A stretch of DNA of 49,262 bases from DASRAU01 sp036005805 (GTDB taxonomy: Bacteria; Acidobacteriota; Polarisedimenticolia; Gp22-AA2): NCBI GenBank assembly GCA_036005805.1, contig DASYQE010000048.1, forward strand, positions 1-49,262, in the 5' to 3' direction. The notes beneath the pieces are model-generated. The model searched no databases, was not told the DNA's origin, and worked only from the letters and a program-made list of their open reading frames with translations. Of this stretch, positions 25,469 to 37,603 are shown one piece after another. The position numbers and the translations under genes were made by a program. Positions within the stretch are counted from its first letter, which is position 1. Every line of letters begins with the position of its first letter.

Positions 25469-25497
25469 ATTATACGGTGACAACCCGGGTCGAACAA
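25469..25497 (-). promoter_or_regulatory. Sigma-70-type promoter of the lytic transglycosylase gene
   Basis: On the minus strand TTGTTC (25497-25492), a 17-nt spacer and a perfect TATAAT (25474-25469) are followed by a leader of about 28 nt to the ATG at 25435. It begins just after the mutL terminator. Confidence 0.7.
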
Positions 25498-25531
25498 CGC
25501 AGGAATGGGTCGGGAATCCCTTTCCGGCGCG

Positions 25532-25553
25532 AAAAACCGCCCAACGGGCCGTT
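25532..25553 (-). terminator. Intrinsic terminator after mutL
   Basis: Directly after the mutL stop the minus strand reads AAACG-GCCC-GTT-GGGC-GGTTTTT: a GCCC/GGGC core and an AAAC/GTTT outer stem with a G-G mismatch, ending in a run of five T. This would end the long phoH-to-mutL transcription unit and insulate the next promoter. Confidence 0.6.
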
Positions 25554-27412
<1,859 letters not shown>

Positions 27413-27413
<1 letters not shown>

Positions 27414-28438
27414 CAGACGCCCTCCACCAGGAGCGTGCGGCGTCCGCGCGAGTCGGCGAGGGCGAAGCGCTCCACCGTCGCGAGCGTGCGGTGCAGCTTG
27501 GCGACATGGCACAGCGCGTCGCCGGGCTGCACCATCGGCACGGTCGTCATGCCGAGGACGAGACCGGTCAGGGGCGAGCGCACCAGCGACACCTCGCGCC
27601 CGAAGGGATTGGTGATCGAAGCGACGGCGTCCCCCGCGTACACCAGCTCGCCGGGACGCACCTGCACGTCGGCGATGCCGCCGCGCGGGGCGCGCACCCA
27701 CTCCGAGACCTTGACGACGATCTGGAAGCGCGGCCGTCGCGGCGGCGCGTCAATCATCTTCAGCGCCGCCAGGAGGTTGTGCACCCCGCGCACGCCGCGC
27801 GCCACCAGGTGTCTCTGGAAGCGGAAGGTCTCCCCCGCCTCGAACAGGATGGTCGGCACGCCGGCGCGCGTGGCGGCGGCCCGCAGCGTCCGCGACGGTC
27901 CCGCCGAGTCGACGATCACCTCGAGCCCGAACGCGCGCGCCAGCCTGCGCGCCTTCGGATCCTCCATGCGGGCGCGCACGTGCGGCAGGTTGGTGCGCCC
28001 ATGACTCGCGGTGTGGAGATCGATGCCGTAGTCGGATCGTCCGACGATCTCGTTGAAGAGCACGTGCGCCAGGCGCGCGGCGGCGTGACCGTCCGGGCTT
28101 CCGGGAAAGACCCGGTTGAGATCGTGATGTCCCGGCAGGTAGCGGGAGTGCGCCAGGAAGCCCATGCGATTCACGACCGGGACGCAGATGAGCGTGCCAC
28201 GCAGCCCTTCGGGAGCGACGGTGGTCATCACCTGGCGCACCACCTCGACGCCGTTCAGCTCATCGCCGTGCACCGCCGCGGTCAGGAAGAGCGTCGGCCC
28301 CTGCCGGGCCCCGCGCACCACCGTCACCGGGACGTTTACCGGTGTCGCGGTCGCGTGCTCTCCCACCTTGAGATAAATCTGCCCGGCGGCGCCGCGCGGG
28401 AAGCTCCGGCCGCCGAGCGACAGCGGGCGGGGGCTCAC
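27413..28438 (-). CDS. Succinylglutamate desuccinylase/aspartoacylase-family hydrolase
   Basis: The 341-residue protein belongs to the M14-like AstE/ASPA zinc hydrolases. The zinc site is seen in TAAVHGDELNGVEVVRQ (HXXE) and YGIDLHTASHGRTNLPH (the downstream His), with FEAGETFRF carrying the probable catalytic Glu. The C-terminal beta domain (VSEWVRAPRGGIADVQVRPG to GMTTVPMVQPGDALCHV) is typical of this subfamily. Members remove acyl or amino-acid groups, but the substrate here is unknown. Its GTG start overlaps the rimK stop (GTGA), and the pair rimK-deacylase recurs in many genomes, so it may remove or process RimK-type ligation products; that is inference. Confidence 0.85.
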
Positions 28439-29343
28439 GAGGCGGCCTGGCGCCGGCGCCGCGCGCGCCGCGCCGTTTCGACCGCGTGCTCGACGATGGC
28501 CGAGGCGACATCCTTGCCGGTGGCCCGCTCGATCCCCTCGAGCCCCGGAGAGGAATTCACCTCGAGCACCTTGGGCCCGGAGTGCGATTCGAGGACGTCC
28601 ACCCCGGCGACGTCGAGGCGCAGCGCGCGGCACGCCTTGAGCGCCACGCGCTCGAGCCCCGGCGCCCGTTCCACCGCGGTGGCGGCGGCGCCGCGGTGCA
28701 CGTTCGAGCGGAACTCGCCGAGGCGCGCCTGCCGGCGCATGGCGGCGACGGCGCGTTCCCCGACCACGATGACGCGCACGTCGCGTCCCTCGGACTCCTC
28801 GATGAACTCCTGCACCAGCACGGTCATGCCGAGGCTCCAGAGGGTCTCGACCACCTGCTGGGCCGCCTGCTCGGTCTCGGCCAGGATGACGCCGATCCCC
28901 TGGGTGCCGCGCACCAGCTTGAGGATCGCCGGCGGACCGCCGACGATCTGCAGGGCGCGCTGCACCTGCGACGGATGCCGCGCCATCACCGTCTTCGGGA
29001 TGGCGACCCCGGCGCGCGCCAGGATCTGCAGCGCCCGCAGTTTGTCGCGCGAGCGGGCGATCGGCTGGGCGCGGTTGACGATCGGCACACCCATCATGTC
29101 GAACTGCGTGACGACCGCCAGACCGTGCTCGGTGATCGAGGCGCCGATGCGCGGCAGGACGACGTCGATGGCGGGCAGGCGCCCGTCGAGGCCGCGGTAG
29201 GTGACCACCGGGGCCCCGCCCACGACGAGGGAGCACTGCAGCGGGTCGAGCACGAGGGTCTCGTGCCCGCGGCCCTGGGCCGCCTCGAGGAGGCGCCGCG
29301 TCGAATAGAGGCTACGCCGACGCGACAGAACGGCGAGGAGCAT
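28435..29343 (-). CDS. rimK: RimK-family ATP-grasp amino-acid ligase
   Basis: The 302-residue protein is an ATP-grasp ligase of the RimK type, which in E. coli adds glutamates to the C-terminus of ribosomal protein S6. The N-domain contains DVVLPRIGASITEHGLAVV; the ATP-grasp shows RSRDKLRALQILARAGV, PAILKLVRGTQGIGVIL, LVQEFIEESEGRDVRVIVVG and the metal site LEVNSSPGLEGIE. It ends in a short basic tail. The ATG at 29343 has GGGAGG upstream and lies inside the 3' end of ppdK (32-nt overlap). The S6 encoded in this window lacks a terminal Glu pair, so another acceptor is possible. Confidence 0.9.
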   Translation of the reverse strand: MLLAVLSRRRSLYSTRRLLEAAQGRGHETLVLDPLQCSLVVGGAPVVTYRGLDGRLPAIDVVLPRIGASITEHGLAVVTQFDMMGVPIVNRAQPIARSRDKLRALQILARAGVAIPKTVMARHPSQVQRALQIVGGPPAILKLVRGTQGIGVILAETEQAAQQVVETLWSLGMTVLVQEFIEESEGRDVRVIVVGERAVAAMRRQARLGEFRSNVHRGAAATAVERAPGLERVALKACRALRLDVAGVDVLESHSGPKVLEVNSSPGLEGIERATGKDVASAIVEHAVETARRARRRRQAAS

Positions 29344-32113
29344 CCGCCTCCCGGGCCGCCGCGCGCCGGACCGCGCGCCGCACTTTGCGTTTCGCGGCAG
29401 CGCTTCCGCGCTTCCCCGGCGCGGCGCGCCGGACGCTCTTCGCCGCCGTCTTCTTTCCACGACCCGAGGCGAGGGTCGCCTGCGCCGCGGCGAGACGGGC
29501 GATGGGCAGCCGGTACGGCGAGCAGGAGACGTAATCCATCCCGACCGCGTCGCAGAACTTCACCGAGCGCGCCTCGCCGCCGTGCTCGCCGCAGACGCCG
29601 ATCTTCATCCCGGGGCGCGCGGCGCGGCCGCGCTCGATGGCGACGCGCACCAGCTCCCCGACCCCGTCCTGGTCGAGCGTCTGGAACGGATCGTCACGGA
29701 AGATCCCGAGGTTCTCCTCGCCGACGTACTGCGGCAGGAAGCGGCCCGCGTCGTCGCGCGACAGGGCCAGGGTCATCTGCGTCAGGTCGTTGGTGCCGAA
29801 GGAGAAGAACTCCGCGGTCTCGGCGAAGCGCCCGGCCAGAAGCGCCGCGCGCGGCACCTCGATCATCGTGCCGACGAGATACGGCAGCCGCGTGCCCGCC
29901 TTGCGGATCACCTCGTCCGCCACTGCCCGGGTCCGCTCGACCAGGATCGCCATCTCGCGCGGGTCGATGGTGAGCGGATGCATGATCTCCGGCAGGACCT
30001 TCGTGCCCTTCTTCCGGGCGGCGATCGCCGCCTCGACGATGGCGCGCACCTGCATCTCGAGGATCTCGGGGTAGGTCAGCGCCAGCCGGCAGCCCCGGTG
30101 CCCCAGCATCGGGTTCGCCTCGCGCAGCTGATCGACGCGCCGGGCCACCGCGTCCGCCGGGATGCCGAGCGCGCGGCCGAGGCGCGCCTGCCCCTCCTCG
30201 TCGTGCGGCACGAATTCGTGCAGCGGCGGATCGAGCAGGCGGATGGTCACGGGCCGGCCGGCCATCGCCGTGAAGATCCCCTCGAAGTCACGGCGCTGGA
30301 CCGGGAGCAGCTTGGCGAGGGCACGCTGGCGCGCCGGCCGATCGGACGCGAGGATCATCTCCTGGATCGCCAGGCGCCGCTCCTCGGTGTCGAAGAACAT
30401 GTGCTCGGTCCGGCACAGGCCGATCCCCTCGGCGCCCATCTGCACCGCCTTGGCGGCGTCGTAGGGCGTGTCCACGTTGGCGCGCACCCGCAGGCGCCGC
30501 GCGGCATCGGCCCACTTCATGATGGTGTGGTACGCGTCGGGCAGATCCGGCTGCACCAGCGCGATGTCCCCGGCGTAAACGGTGCCGGTGGTCCCGTCGA
30601 GGGTCACCCGGTCGGTGGCCTTCAGGACCTTCCCCGCGACCGTCAGGGTCCGGCTGCCGGGATCGGGCTCGATGCCGTCGCACCCGACGATGCAGGTCTT
30701 GCCCCAGCCGCGCGCTACGACGGCGGCGTGCGAGGTCTTGCCTCCCGTCGCGGTCAGGATGCCCTGCGCCGCGTGCATGCCACCGACGTCCTCGGGCGAA
30801 GTCTCGTGGCGCACCAGGATCACCGCCTCGCCGGCCCTGGCGCGCTCCTCAGCCTCGGCGGCGGTGAAGGCGAGCGCCCCGGACGCCGCTCCGGGCACCG
30901 CGCCGATGCCGGTCACGAGCTTCCGCTCCTGCAGCTCGGCCGCGGGCACCCTGGGATCGACCACGGGGTAGAAGAGGCGCTCGACGTCCTCGGGGGCGAT
31001 GCGCTGCAGCGCCTCCTCGCGGGTGATCACCTTCTCGCGGACGAGGTCGGCGGCGATGCGGAAGGCGGCGCGTGGCGATCGCTTGCCGGCGCGGCATTGG
31101 AGAATATAGAGCGTCCCTTCTTCGATGGTGAATTCGATGTCCTGCATGTCGCGGGTGTGCCGTTCGAGCCTGCGGCGCACCTCGAGGAGCTGCCGGTAGA
31201 CCGCCGGCTGGATCTCTTGGAGGCGATCGAGCGTCAGGGGCGTGCGGATGCCGGCGACCACGTCCTCCCCCTGGGCGTTCATCAGCACGTCGCCGTAGAA
31301 GGTGGGCGCGCCGCTGTTGGGATCGCGGGTGAAGCAGACTCCCGTGCCGGAGGTCTCCCCCTTGTTGCCGAAGACCATCTGCACGACGTTGACGGCGGTG
31401 CCGGCGAGACCGGTGATGCGCTCGACGCGCCGGTAGGTGAGCGCCTTCTCGGCGCTCCACGAGCGGAACACCGCCTCGATCGCGCCCCAGAGCTGGGCCG
31501 TCGGGTCCTGCGGGAAGTCCTTCCCGGTCCGCTCGCGGAACAGCTCCTTGAGCCGGCCGCACAGATCCCGCAGCCCTTCGGCCGGAACCTCGGTGTCCTG
31601 CCTGACCTTGAATTGCTCCTTCACCTTCCGGAAGCGCGCTTCGATCTCCTCGCGCGGCACCTCGTGCACCACCCCGGCGTACATGCCGACGAAGCGACGA
31701 TAGGCGTCCCAGGCGAAGCGTTCGTTGCCGGTTTTCTTCGCGAGACCCGACACGGTGCGATCGTTGAGCCCGAGATTGAGGATCGTCTCCATCATGCCCG
31801 GCATCGAGCGCGCCGCGCCGGAGCGCACCGACACCAGCAGCGGATCGTCCGGGTCGGCGAAGCGTTTCCCGGTGACCTTCTCGAGACGGGCCAGGTGCGT
31901 GCGGACCTCACGGTCGATGGCCCGCAGGGCGGCGCGCCCTTCCTTCATGTAACGGGCGCAGGTGGCCGTGGTGATGACGAAGCCGGCCGGCACCGGCAGG
32001 CCGATGCGGGTCATCTCCATCAGCCCCGCGCCCTTGCCGCCGAGCAGTTCCTTCATGCCGCCGTGCCCTTCGGCCCGGCCGCCGCCGAAAAAGTAGACCG
32101 ACTTCCCCGCCAT
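29312..32113 (-). CDS. ppdK: Pyruvate, phosphate dikinase with basic C-terminal extension
   Basis: The 933-residue enzyme interconverts pyruvate + ATP + Pi and PEP + AMP + PPi. Domain order is canonical: nucleotide-binding (GGKGAGLMEMTRIGLPVPAG, SMPGMMETILNLGLND), phosphohistidine swivel (TGGKTSHAAVVARGWGK with the catalytic His) and PEP-binding barrel (GLCRTEHMFF, IMHPLTID, FFSFGTNDLTQMTLALSRDD, and the catalytic Cys in GVCGEHGGEA). The enzyme normally ends near LPIARLAAAQA at about residue 875-880; here some 52 extra residues follow, 18 of them Lys or Arg. The ATG overlaps the glyS stop (TGATG). Confidence 0.95.
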   Translation of the reverse strand: MAGKSVYFFGGGRAEGHGGMKELLGGKGAGLMEMTRIGLPVPAGFVITTATCARYMKEGRAALRAIDREVRTHLARLEKVTGKRFADPDDPLLVSVRSGAARSMPGMMETILNLGLNDRTVSGLAKKTGNERFAWDAYRRFVGMYAGVVHEVPREEIEARFRKVKEQFKVRQDTEVPAEGLRDLCGRLKELFRERTGKDFPQDPTAQLWGAIEAVFRSWSAEKALTYRRVERITGLAGTAVNVVQMVFGNKGETSGTGVCFTRDPNSGAPTFYGDVLMNAQGEDVVAGIRTPLTLDRLQEIQPAVYRQLLEVRRRLERHTRDMQDIEFTIEEGTLYILQCRAGKRSPRAAFRIAADLVREKVITREEALQRIAPEDVERLFYPVVDPRVPAAELQERKLVTGIGAVPGAASGALAFTAAEAEERARAGEAVILVRHETSPEDVGGMHAAQGILTATGGKTSHAAVVARGWGKTCIVGCDGIEPDPGSRTLTVAGKVLKATDRVTLDGTTGTVYAGDIALVQPDLPDAYHTIMKWADAARRLRVRANVDTPYDAAKAVQMGAEGIGLCRTEHMFFDTEERRLAIQEMILASDRPARQRALAKLLPVQRRDFEGIFTAMAGRPVTIRLLDPPLHEFVPHDEEGQARLGRALGIPADAVARRVDQLREANPMLGHRGCRLALTYPEILEMQVRAIVEAAIAARKKGTKVLPEIMHPLTIDPREMAILVERTRAVADEVIRKAGTRLPYLVGTMIEVPRAALLAGRFAETAEFFSFGTNDLTQMTLALSRDDAGRFLPQYVGEENLGIFRDDPFQTLDQDGVGELVRVAIERGRAARPGMKIGVCGEHGGEARSVKFCDAVGMDYVSCSPYRLPIARLAAAQATLASGRGKKTAAKSVRRAAPGKRGSAAAKRKVRRAVRRAAAREADAPRRSVASA

Positions 32114-34262
32114 CAGCCTTCCCTCCGTTGCGCCGCGGCGATCTCGCTGAAGTCCGCCACGGTGAGAAAGAGCGCCGCCAGATCGCGTAGCAAGGCGACG
32201 CGATTCTTCCGGAGCACCGGGTCCTCCGCCAGGACCATCACCTCGCCGAAGAACCGATCGACCGGTTCGCGGAGCGACGCGATCTGCCCGAGCGCCGCCG
32301 CATGATCGCCGCGCGCGACCGCCGCCTGCACCGCCGGACGCACCGCCCCGAGGCGTTCCGCCAGTCCGCGCTCCGCCGGTTCCTTCAACCGCGCCGCCTC
32401 GAACGGCACGGCCGGATCCTTCTGCCCGGCGAGGATGTTGCGCAGGCGCTTGTGGGCGGCCGCGAGATCGTCGAAGCCGGGGGTCGGGCGGAAGGCGCGC
32501 ACCGCCTCCATCCGCCGCCGCGCTTCGGCCGGATCGCCGTCACCGGCGCCGAGGGCCGCCCGCACGACGTCCACGGCGAACCCCGCCTCCGCCGCCAGGA
32601 ATTCCTGCCGCCCGCGCCAGAACTCGAGCAAGGTCGAAAGCGCCCCGGCCGGGGCGACGGCGTCCTGGATGTCCATGCCCGCATAGGCCGCGATGGCGCG
32701 CTGCAAAGTCTCCGGCAGCGAGAGGCGCACCCCGCGCTCGATGAGGATGCGGCAGGCTCCCTGCACCGACCGCCGCAGCGCGTACGGGTCGCGCGAGCCG
32801 GTCGGCACGAGGCCCAGCAGGAAGATCCCGGCCTGCGTGTCGATCCGGTCGGCGAGCGCCAGGAGCGCGCCGCAGGAGCCCCGGGGAGCCGTGTCATCGG
32901 CCGAGCGCGGGAGGTACTGGTCGTAGAGGGCCTCGGCGACAGGCTCGGGCAGGCCGTCCGCCCGGGCATAAAGTCCGCCGACGATCCCCTGCAGCTCGGG
33001 GAACTCCCCCACCATCTGGGTGCAGAGATCGTTCTTCGACAACGCGGCGGCGCTTGCGATGGCGGCGGCGTCGACCGGGTGGCCGGCCGCCTCGAAGGCC
33101 GGCCGCAGCGATGCGGCGAGGTCGGCGATGCGCCGTGCCTTGGCGGCATACGACCCGAGGCGCTCGTGGAATGCCACCCGCTCGAGCGCGGCGCCGAACG
33201 ATTCGAGCGGCGCCTTGCGGTCCTCCTGGAAGAAGAACCGCGCATCCGAGAGCCGCGCCCGCAGCACCCACTCCTGCCCGCGACGGATGACGCCGTGGGG
33301 ATCGTCCTTGACGTTGGCGACGGCGAGGAAACGCGGCGCCAGACGTCCCGCCGCGTCCACGAGCGCGAAGTATTTCTGGTGGTGCCGCATGCTCGTCAGG
33401 AGAATCTCCTGGGGCAGCGCGAGGAAGGCCGGGTCGAACTCGCCCTGCAGGACCGTCGGCCACTCCACCAGGTCGGTCACTTCGTCGAGCAGCTCGGGGT
33501 CGGCGTCGTCGCCTCGTGCCTGGCTGCCCGGGGGCGTCGCCAGACGCGCCTTCGCGCCCTGCGCCGCAGCGGCCAGGGCCGAAGCGATGCGGTCCCGACG
33601 CCTCGCCGGATCGACGACGACCCCGTGGCGCTCGAGGATGCCGGCGTAGTCGGCGGCGCGCGGAATCGCCACCGGCTCCGGACCCCAGAGGCGATGACCC
33701 CGCGTGGCGCGGTCGGATCGCACACCGCACAGCGAGAGGGGCACGACCGCATCGTCGAGCAGCGCCACCACCCAGTGGATCGGGCGCACGAAACGGTGCT
33801 CCCCGCTCCCCCAGCGCATGGTCTTCGGGAAGGGAATCGCTGCCGCCACCGCGGGGGCAGCCTCCGCCAGCACCGCGGCGGCGCGGCGTCCGGCGATCGT
33901 CTTGCGCACGGCGACGCACTCCCCCTTGGGCGTCGTGGTGCGGCGCAGGTCCTCGACCTTGACACCCTGGGCTCGCGCGAAACCTTCGCCGGCCCTGGTC
34001 GGGCGTCCCTGCGCGTCGAACGCCACGCTCGCGGGCGGGCCGGTGACTTCGACCGACTGGTCCGGCGACTGCTCCGGGATCCCCTCGACGAGAAGCGCCA
34101 GGCGTCGCGGCGAACCGAGGGATGTCGTCGCGGTCGCGGGGAGCCCGGCGGCGGCCAGGGCATCGGTCAGGCCGCGCGCGAGCGCCTCGAGAGCGCCCGG
34201 GATCATGCGGGCCGGGATCTCCTCGGTGCCGATCTCGAAGAGGAACGTGCGGCGCGTCTCGC

Positions 34263-34266
<4 letters not shown>
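32113..34266 (-). CDS. glyS: Glycyl-tRNA synthetase beta subunit
   Basis: The 717-residue subunit supplies tRNA recognition to the alpha2-beta2 GlyRS. Diagnostic segments are FLFEIGTEEIPARMIPGALE at the N-terminus, SPRRLALLVEGI, PKTMRWGSGEHRFVRPIHWV, LTSMRHHQKYFALVD, LSKNDLCTQMVGEFPELQG and DPYALRRSVQGACRI. The C-terminal helical anticodon-binding domain ends RDLAALFLTVADFSEIA. Length matches E. coli (689) with small insertions. Its ATG overlaps the glyQ stop (ATGA). Confidence 0.97.
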
Positions 34267-35153
<887 letters not shown>

Positions 35154-35202
35154 GGAGGTCCCCCCTCGGCGCCGGGGCGCCCCGCCGCGACCCGGAAGGG
35201 CC

Positions 35203-35958
35203 TCACGGCGTGCGCACCCGCGCCAGGATCTCGTAGCTCTTGAAGCGCCGGTCGGTGTGATCGAAGAGCAGCGCCGCCGCGACGTCGCGCAGCGAATCGA
35301 GGGCTTCGCGCGTCGTGGTGATCGCCCCGAGCGCGGCCGGCGGCCGCTTCATGAACTCGGCCGCGAGCGCCGCCGCCTCGCGGGTCAGCCGCGGATCGCC
35401 GGCGCGCCGCTCCCCGCACCGGCCGCACACCACCATCCCCTCGCGCCGCAGGAGCGCCCCGGCGCGCTCCGGAAGCGACGCTCCGCAGCGGCCGCAGGCG
35501 AGCAGATCCGGCAGGACGCCGTGCAGCTTGAGCGTCCAGATCTCGAAGTAGCGCAGCGCCCGGTCGAAATCGGCGCCGCACCGCACCGCCTGCAGCACCG
35601 CCCCGAGCAGGCGGAAGAAGGCCTCGTCCTCCTGCTGCTCGCGCGCGAAGACGTCGGCCACCTCGGCGCAGCAGGCGAGCACGGCGCCGCGCTCCGGGTC
35701 GGCCTGCAGGTCGTAGAAGGACTCGAGGAGATCGGCCGACTCCAGCCGCGACAGGTCGCGCCCCTCCTTCTCGAACCAGGAGAGGCGCACCCGCGACAGG
35801 AGCATCAGGTTCGCCCCGAAGCGCTTCCGGCTGCGGCGCGCTCCCTTGGCGACGGTGCGCACCTTTCCCTCGCTCCGGGTCAGGAAGGTGACGATCCGAT
35901 CCGACTCCTGGAGCGGGCGGCTGTCGATGACGAACGCTTCGCTCTCCCGGAGCGGCAC
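35203..35958 (-). CDS. recO: DNA repair protein RecO
   Basis: The 251-residue protein loads RecA with RecR in the RecFOR pathway. An N-terminal OB fold (EAFVIDSRPLQESDRIVTFL, GKVRTVAKGARRSRKRFG) is followed by a helical domain (SADLLESFYDLQADP, FRLLGAVLQAV, RYFEIWTLKLHGVLPDL) and a four-cysteine zinc site (CGRCGASL and CGRCGERR). The GTG start has a GGGAGG site upstream. A TAGAAT -10-like box about 60 nt upstream could give it a weak promoter of its own between era and recO. Confidence 0.94.
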   Translation of the reverse strand: MPLRESEAFVIDSRPLQESDRIVTFLTRSEGKVRTVAKGARRSRKRFGANLMLLSRVRLSWFEKEGRDLSRLESADLLESFYDLQADPERGAVLACCAEVADVFAREQQEDEAFFRLLGAVLQAVRCGADFDRALRYFEIWTLKLHGVLPDLLACGRCGASLPERAGALLRREGMVVCGRCGERRAGDPRLTREAAALAAEFMKRPPAALGAITTTREALDSLRDVAAALLFDHTDRRFKSYEILARVRTP

Positions 35959-36032
35959 CCGAGTCCTCCCGCGTCACGGCGTTTCCTCCCCCGCAATCCG
36001 AAACCGGGATTCTATCGTGAACCGATGGGGAG

Positions 36033-37046
36033 CTAAGGGGTCAGGCCGAGGAGCCGGAGGAGGGGCTCGTTGTCGCGCCAGTCCGGCCGGACCTTGACCC
36101 ACAGCGCGAGGTGCACCTGCTTGCCGGCGAGCTGCTCCAGGCGCTTGCGCGCCGCGCTGCCGATCTCCTTGATCCTCTGGCCGCCCTCGCCGATGACGAT
36201 GCCTTTCTGGCTGTCGCGCTCGACCAGGATCGTGGCCTCGATGCGGGTCAGCGCCGGCTCGTCGGAGATCGCTTCGATCTGCACCGCGGTGGCGTGGGGC
36301 ACCTCCTGGCGGGTGCGGTGCAGGATCTCGGCCCGGATCGCCTCCGAGAGGCGCTGCCGCATCGACAGGTCCGTCACGAACTCCGACGGGAAGGGGGGCG
36401 GCGCCTCGGGCAGGCGGGCGGTGATGAGCTCCATCAGGCGGTCGCAGTTGTCCCCGGTGGAGGCGGAGAGCGGCACGATCTCCTGGAAAAGGTCGAGGCG
36501 CGCCGCCTGGTCGATGAGCGGCAGGAGGTCCTCCTTGCGCATGGCGTCCGCCTTGTTGAGGACCAAAAGGGCCTTGCTCCCCGCCTCGCGCACCCGATCG
36601 AAGACGAAGCGGTCGCCGGGGCCGTACCCGTCCGACGCGTCCACCATGACGATCACCAGGTCGACCTCGCGCAGGACCTGCGTGGCCGCGCGCACCATCT
36701 CCTCGTTCAGCCGATGCCGCGGCTTGTGGATCCCGGGGGTGTCGATGAAGACGACCTGCATGCCGGGCAGGTGGCGCACGCCGCGCACCGGGAACCGGGT
36801 GGTCTGCGGAACGTCGGTCACGATCGAGATCAGCTCCCCGGTGAGCTGGTTCAGAAGCGTGGACTTGCCGACGTTCGGCCGGCCGACGAGCGCGACGAAG
36901 CCCGACCGGAAGCCGGCGGGATGCTCCTCGGCCGCGGCCGGCGCCGGCGCCGGTTCGGAAACGTTCGACTCGAGGCGCTCGTCGCCCGCCACGTCGTCGT
37001 GATCCCTCGTGTCGTCGTCGCCGTTCACGAGGTCGTCGGGGTTCAT
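36033..37046 (-). CDS. era: GTPase Era with acidic N-terminal extension
   Basis: The 337-residue GTPase assists 16S rRNA 3'-end maturation and 30S assembly. The G domain shows LVGRPNVGKSTLLNQLTGEL, FIDTPGIHKPRH, VLNKADAMRKEDLL and PLSASTGDN; the C-terminal KH domain contains GIVIGEGGQRIKEIGSAARK. Typical Era is about 300 residues and begins just before the P-loop; here about 47 residues rich in Asp/Glu/Pro precede it (MNPDDLVNGDDDTRDHDDV). Internal starts near the P-loop are possible, but the ATG at 37046 overlaps the ybeY stop (ATGA), supporting the longer form. Confidence 0.95.
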   Translation of the reverse strand: MNPDDLVNGDDDTRDHDDVAGDERLESNVSEPAPAPAAAEEHPAGFRSGFVALVGRPNVGKSTLLNQLTGELISIVTDVPQTTRFPVRGVRHLPGMQVVFIDTPGIHKPRHRLNEEMVRAATQVLREVDLVIVMVDASDGYGPGDRFVFDRVREAGSKALLVLNKADAMRKEDLLPLIDQAARLDLFQEIVPLSASTGDNCDRLMELITARLPEAPPPFPSEFVTDLSMRQRLSEAIRAEILHRTRQEVPHATAVQIEAISDEPALTRIEATILVERDSQKGIVIGEGGQRIKEIGSAARKRLEQLAGKQVHLALWVKVRPDWRDNEPLLRLLGLTP

Positions 37047-37603
37047 CGGCGCTCCGCGACGCGGGATTCCCGGCTCCCGGCGCGCCCCGGGACCGTGCCC
37101 CAGGGCAGGCGGCGCCGGTCGAGCCGCACGCGCGCGACTTTTTCGAGCAGGCGCGCTTCGAGTCTATGCATGGCGCCGTCATCGGTCTCGTGATCGTGGC
37201 CGAGCAGGTGCAGGTAGCCGTGGGTCACGAGGAGCGCAAGCTCGGAGCCGATCGGCCAGCCCGCGCGCCGCGCCTGGCGGCGCGCCTGCGGCAGCGACAC
37301 GGCGATGTCCCCGAGGTGCGCCATGCCCGGCTCGAGCGAATCCATCGCGGGAAACGACAACACGTCGGTCGTGCGATCGTGACCCAGGTGGCGGCGGTTG
37401 AGCGCGCGGATTTCCCGATCGCCGGTCAGGAGCAGCGTGACGCCGCAGTCCGACTTCCGGGTGGCGCGACGCAGGCCGAGCAGCAGGCGCCGGCTGGAGG
37501 TGGCGTGCCGGTCGCCGCCGACGGTGCGTGAGACGACCTCGACCGGAACCTGTCTGGACGCGACCGGGACCACCCCCGCGCGTCTGGCGGCTCCCGCGGG
37601 CAT
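37043..37603 (-). CDS. ybeY: rRNA maturation endoribonuclease YbeY
   Basis: The 186-residue metalloprotein acts in 16S rRNA processing and quality control. The zinc motif THGYLHLLGHDHETDD has the three histidines in the HX3HX5H spacing, preceded by TTDVLSFPAMD and LGDIAVSLPQA. The ATG at 37603 overlaps the phoH stop by one base (TGATG). The final 25 residues are Arg/Pro-rich and extend beyond the usual C-terminus. The phoH-ybeY-era order is widely conserved. Confidence 0.95.
   Translation of the reverse strand: MPAGAARRAGVVPVASRQVPVEVVSRTVGGDRHATSSRRLLLGLRRATRKSDCGVTLLLTGDREIRALNRRHLGHDRTTDVLSFPAMDSLEPGMAHLGDIAVSLPQARRQARRAGWPIGSELALLVTHGYLHLLGHDHETDDGAMHRLEARLLEKVARVRLDRRRLPWGTVPGRAGSRESRVAERR

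Noticed and set aside
25436..25483. Upstream ATG as the lytic transglycosylase start
   Set aside because: It lies upstream of the -10 box of the proposed promoter and adds no signal-peptide feature.
29582..32305. Open frame of about 900 codons on the + strand opposite ppdK
   Set aside because: It mirrors the codon structure of a clearly conserved enzyme on the other strand. In GC-rich DNA such antisense frames are common, and this one shows no family motif.
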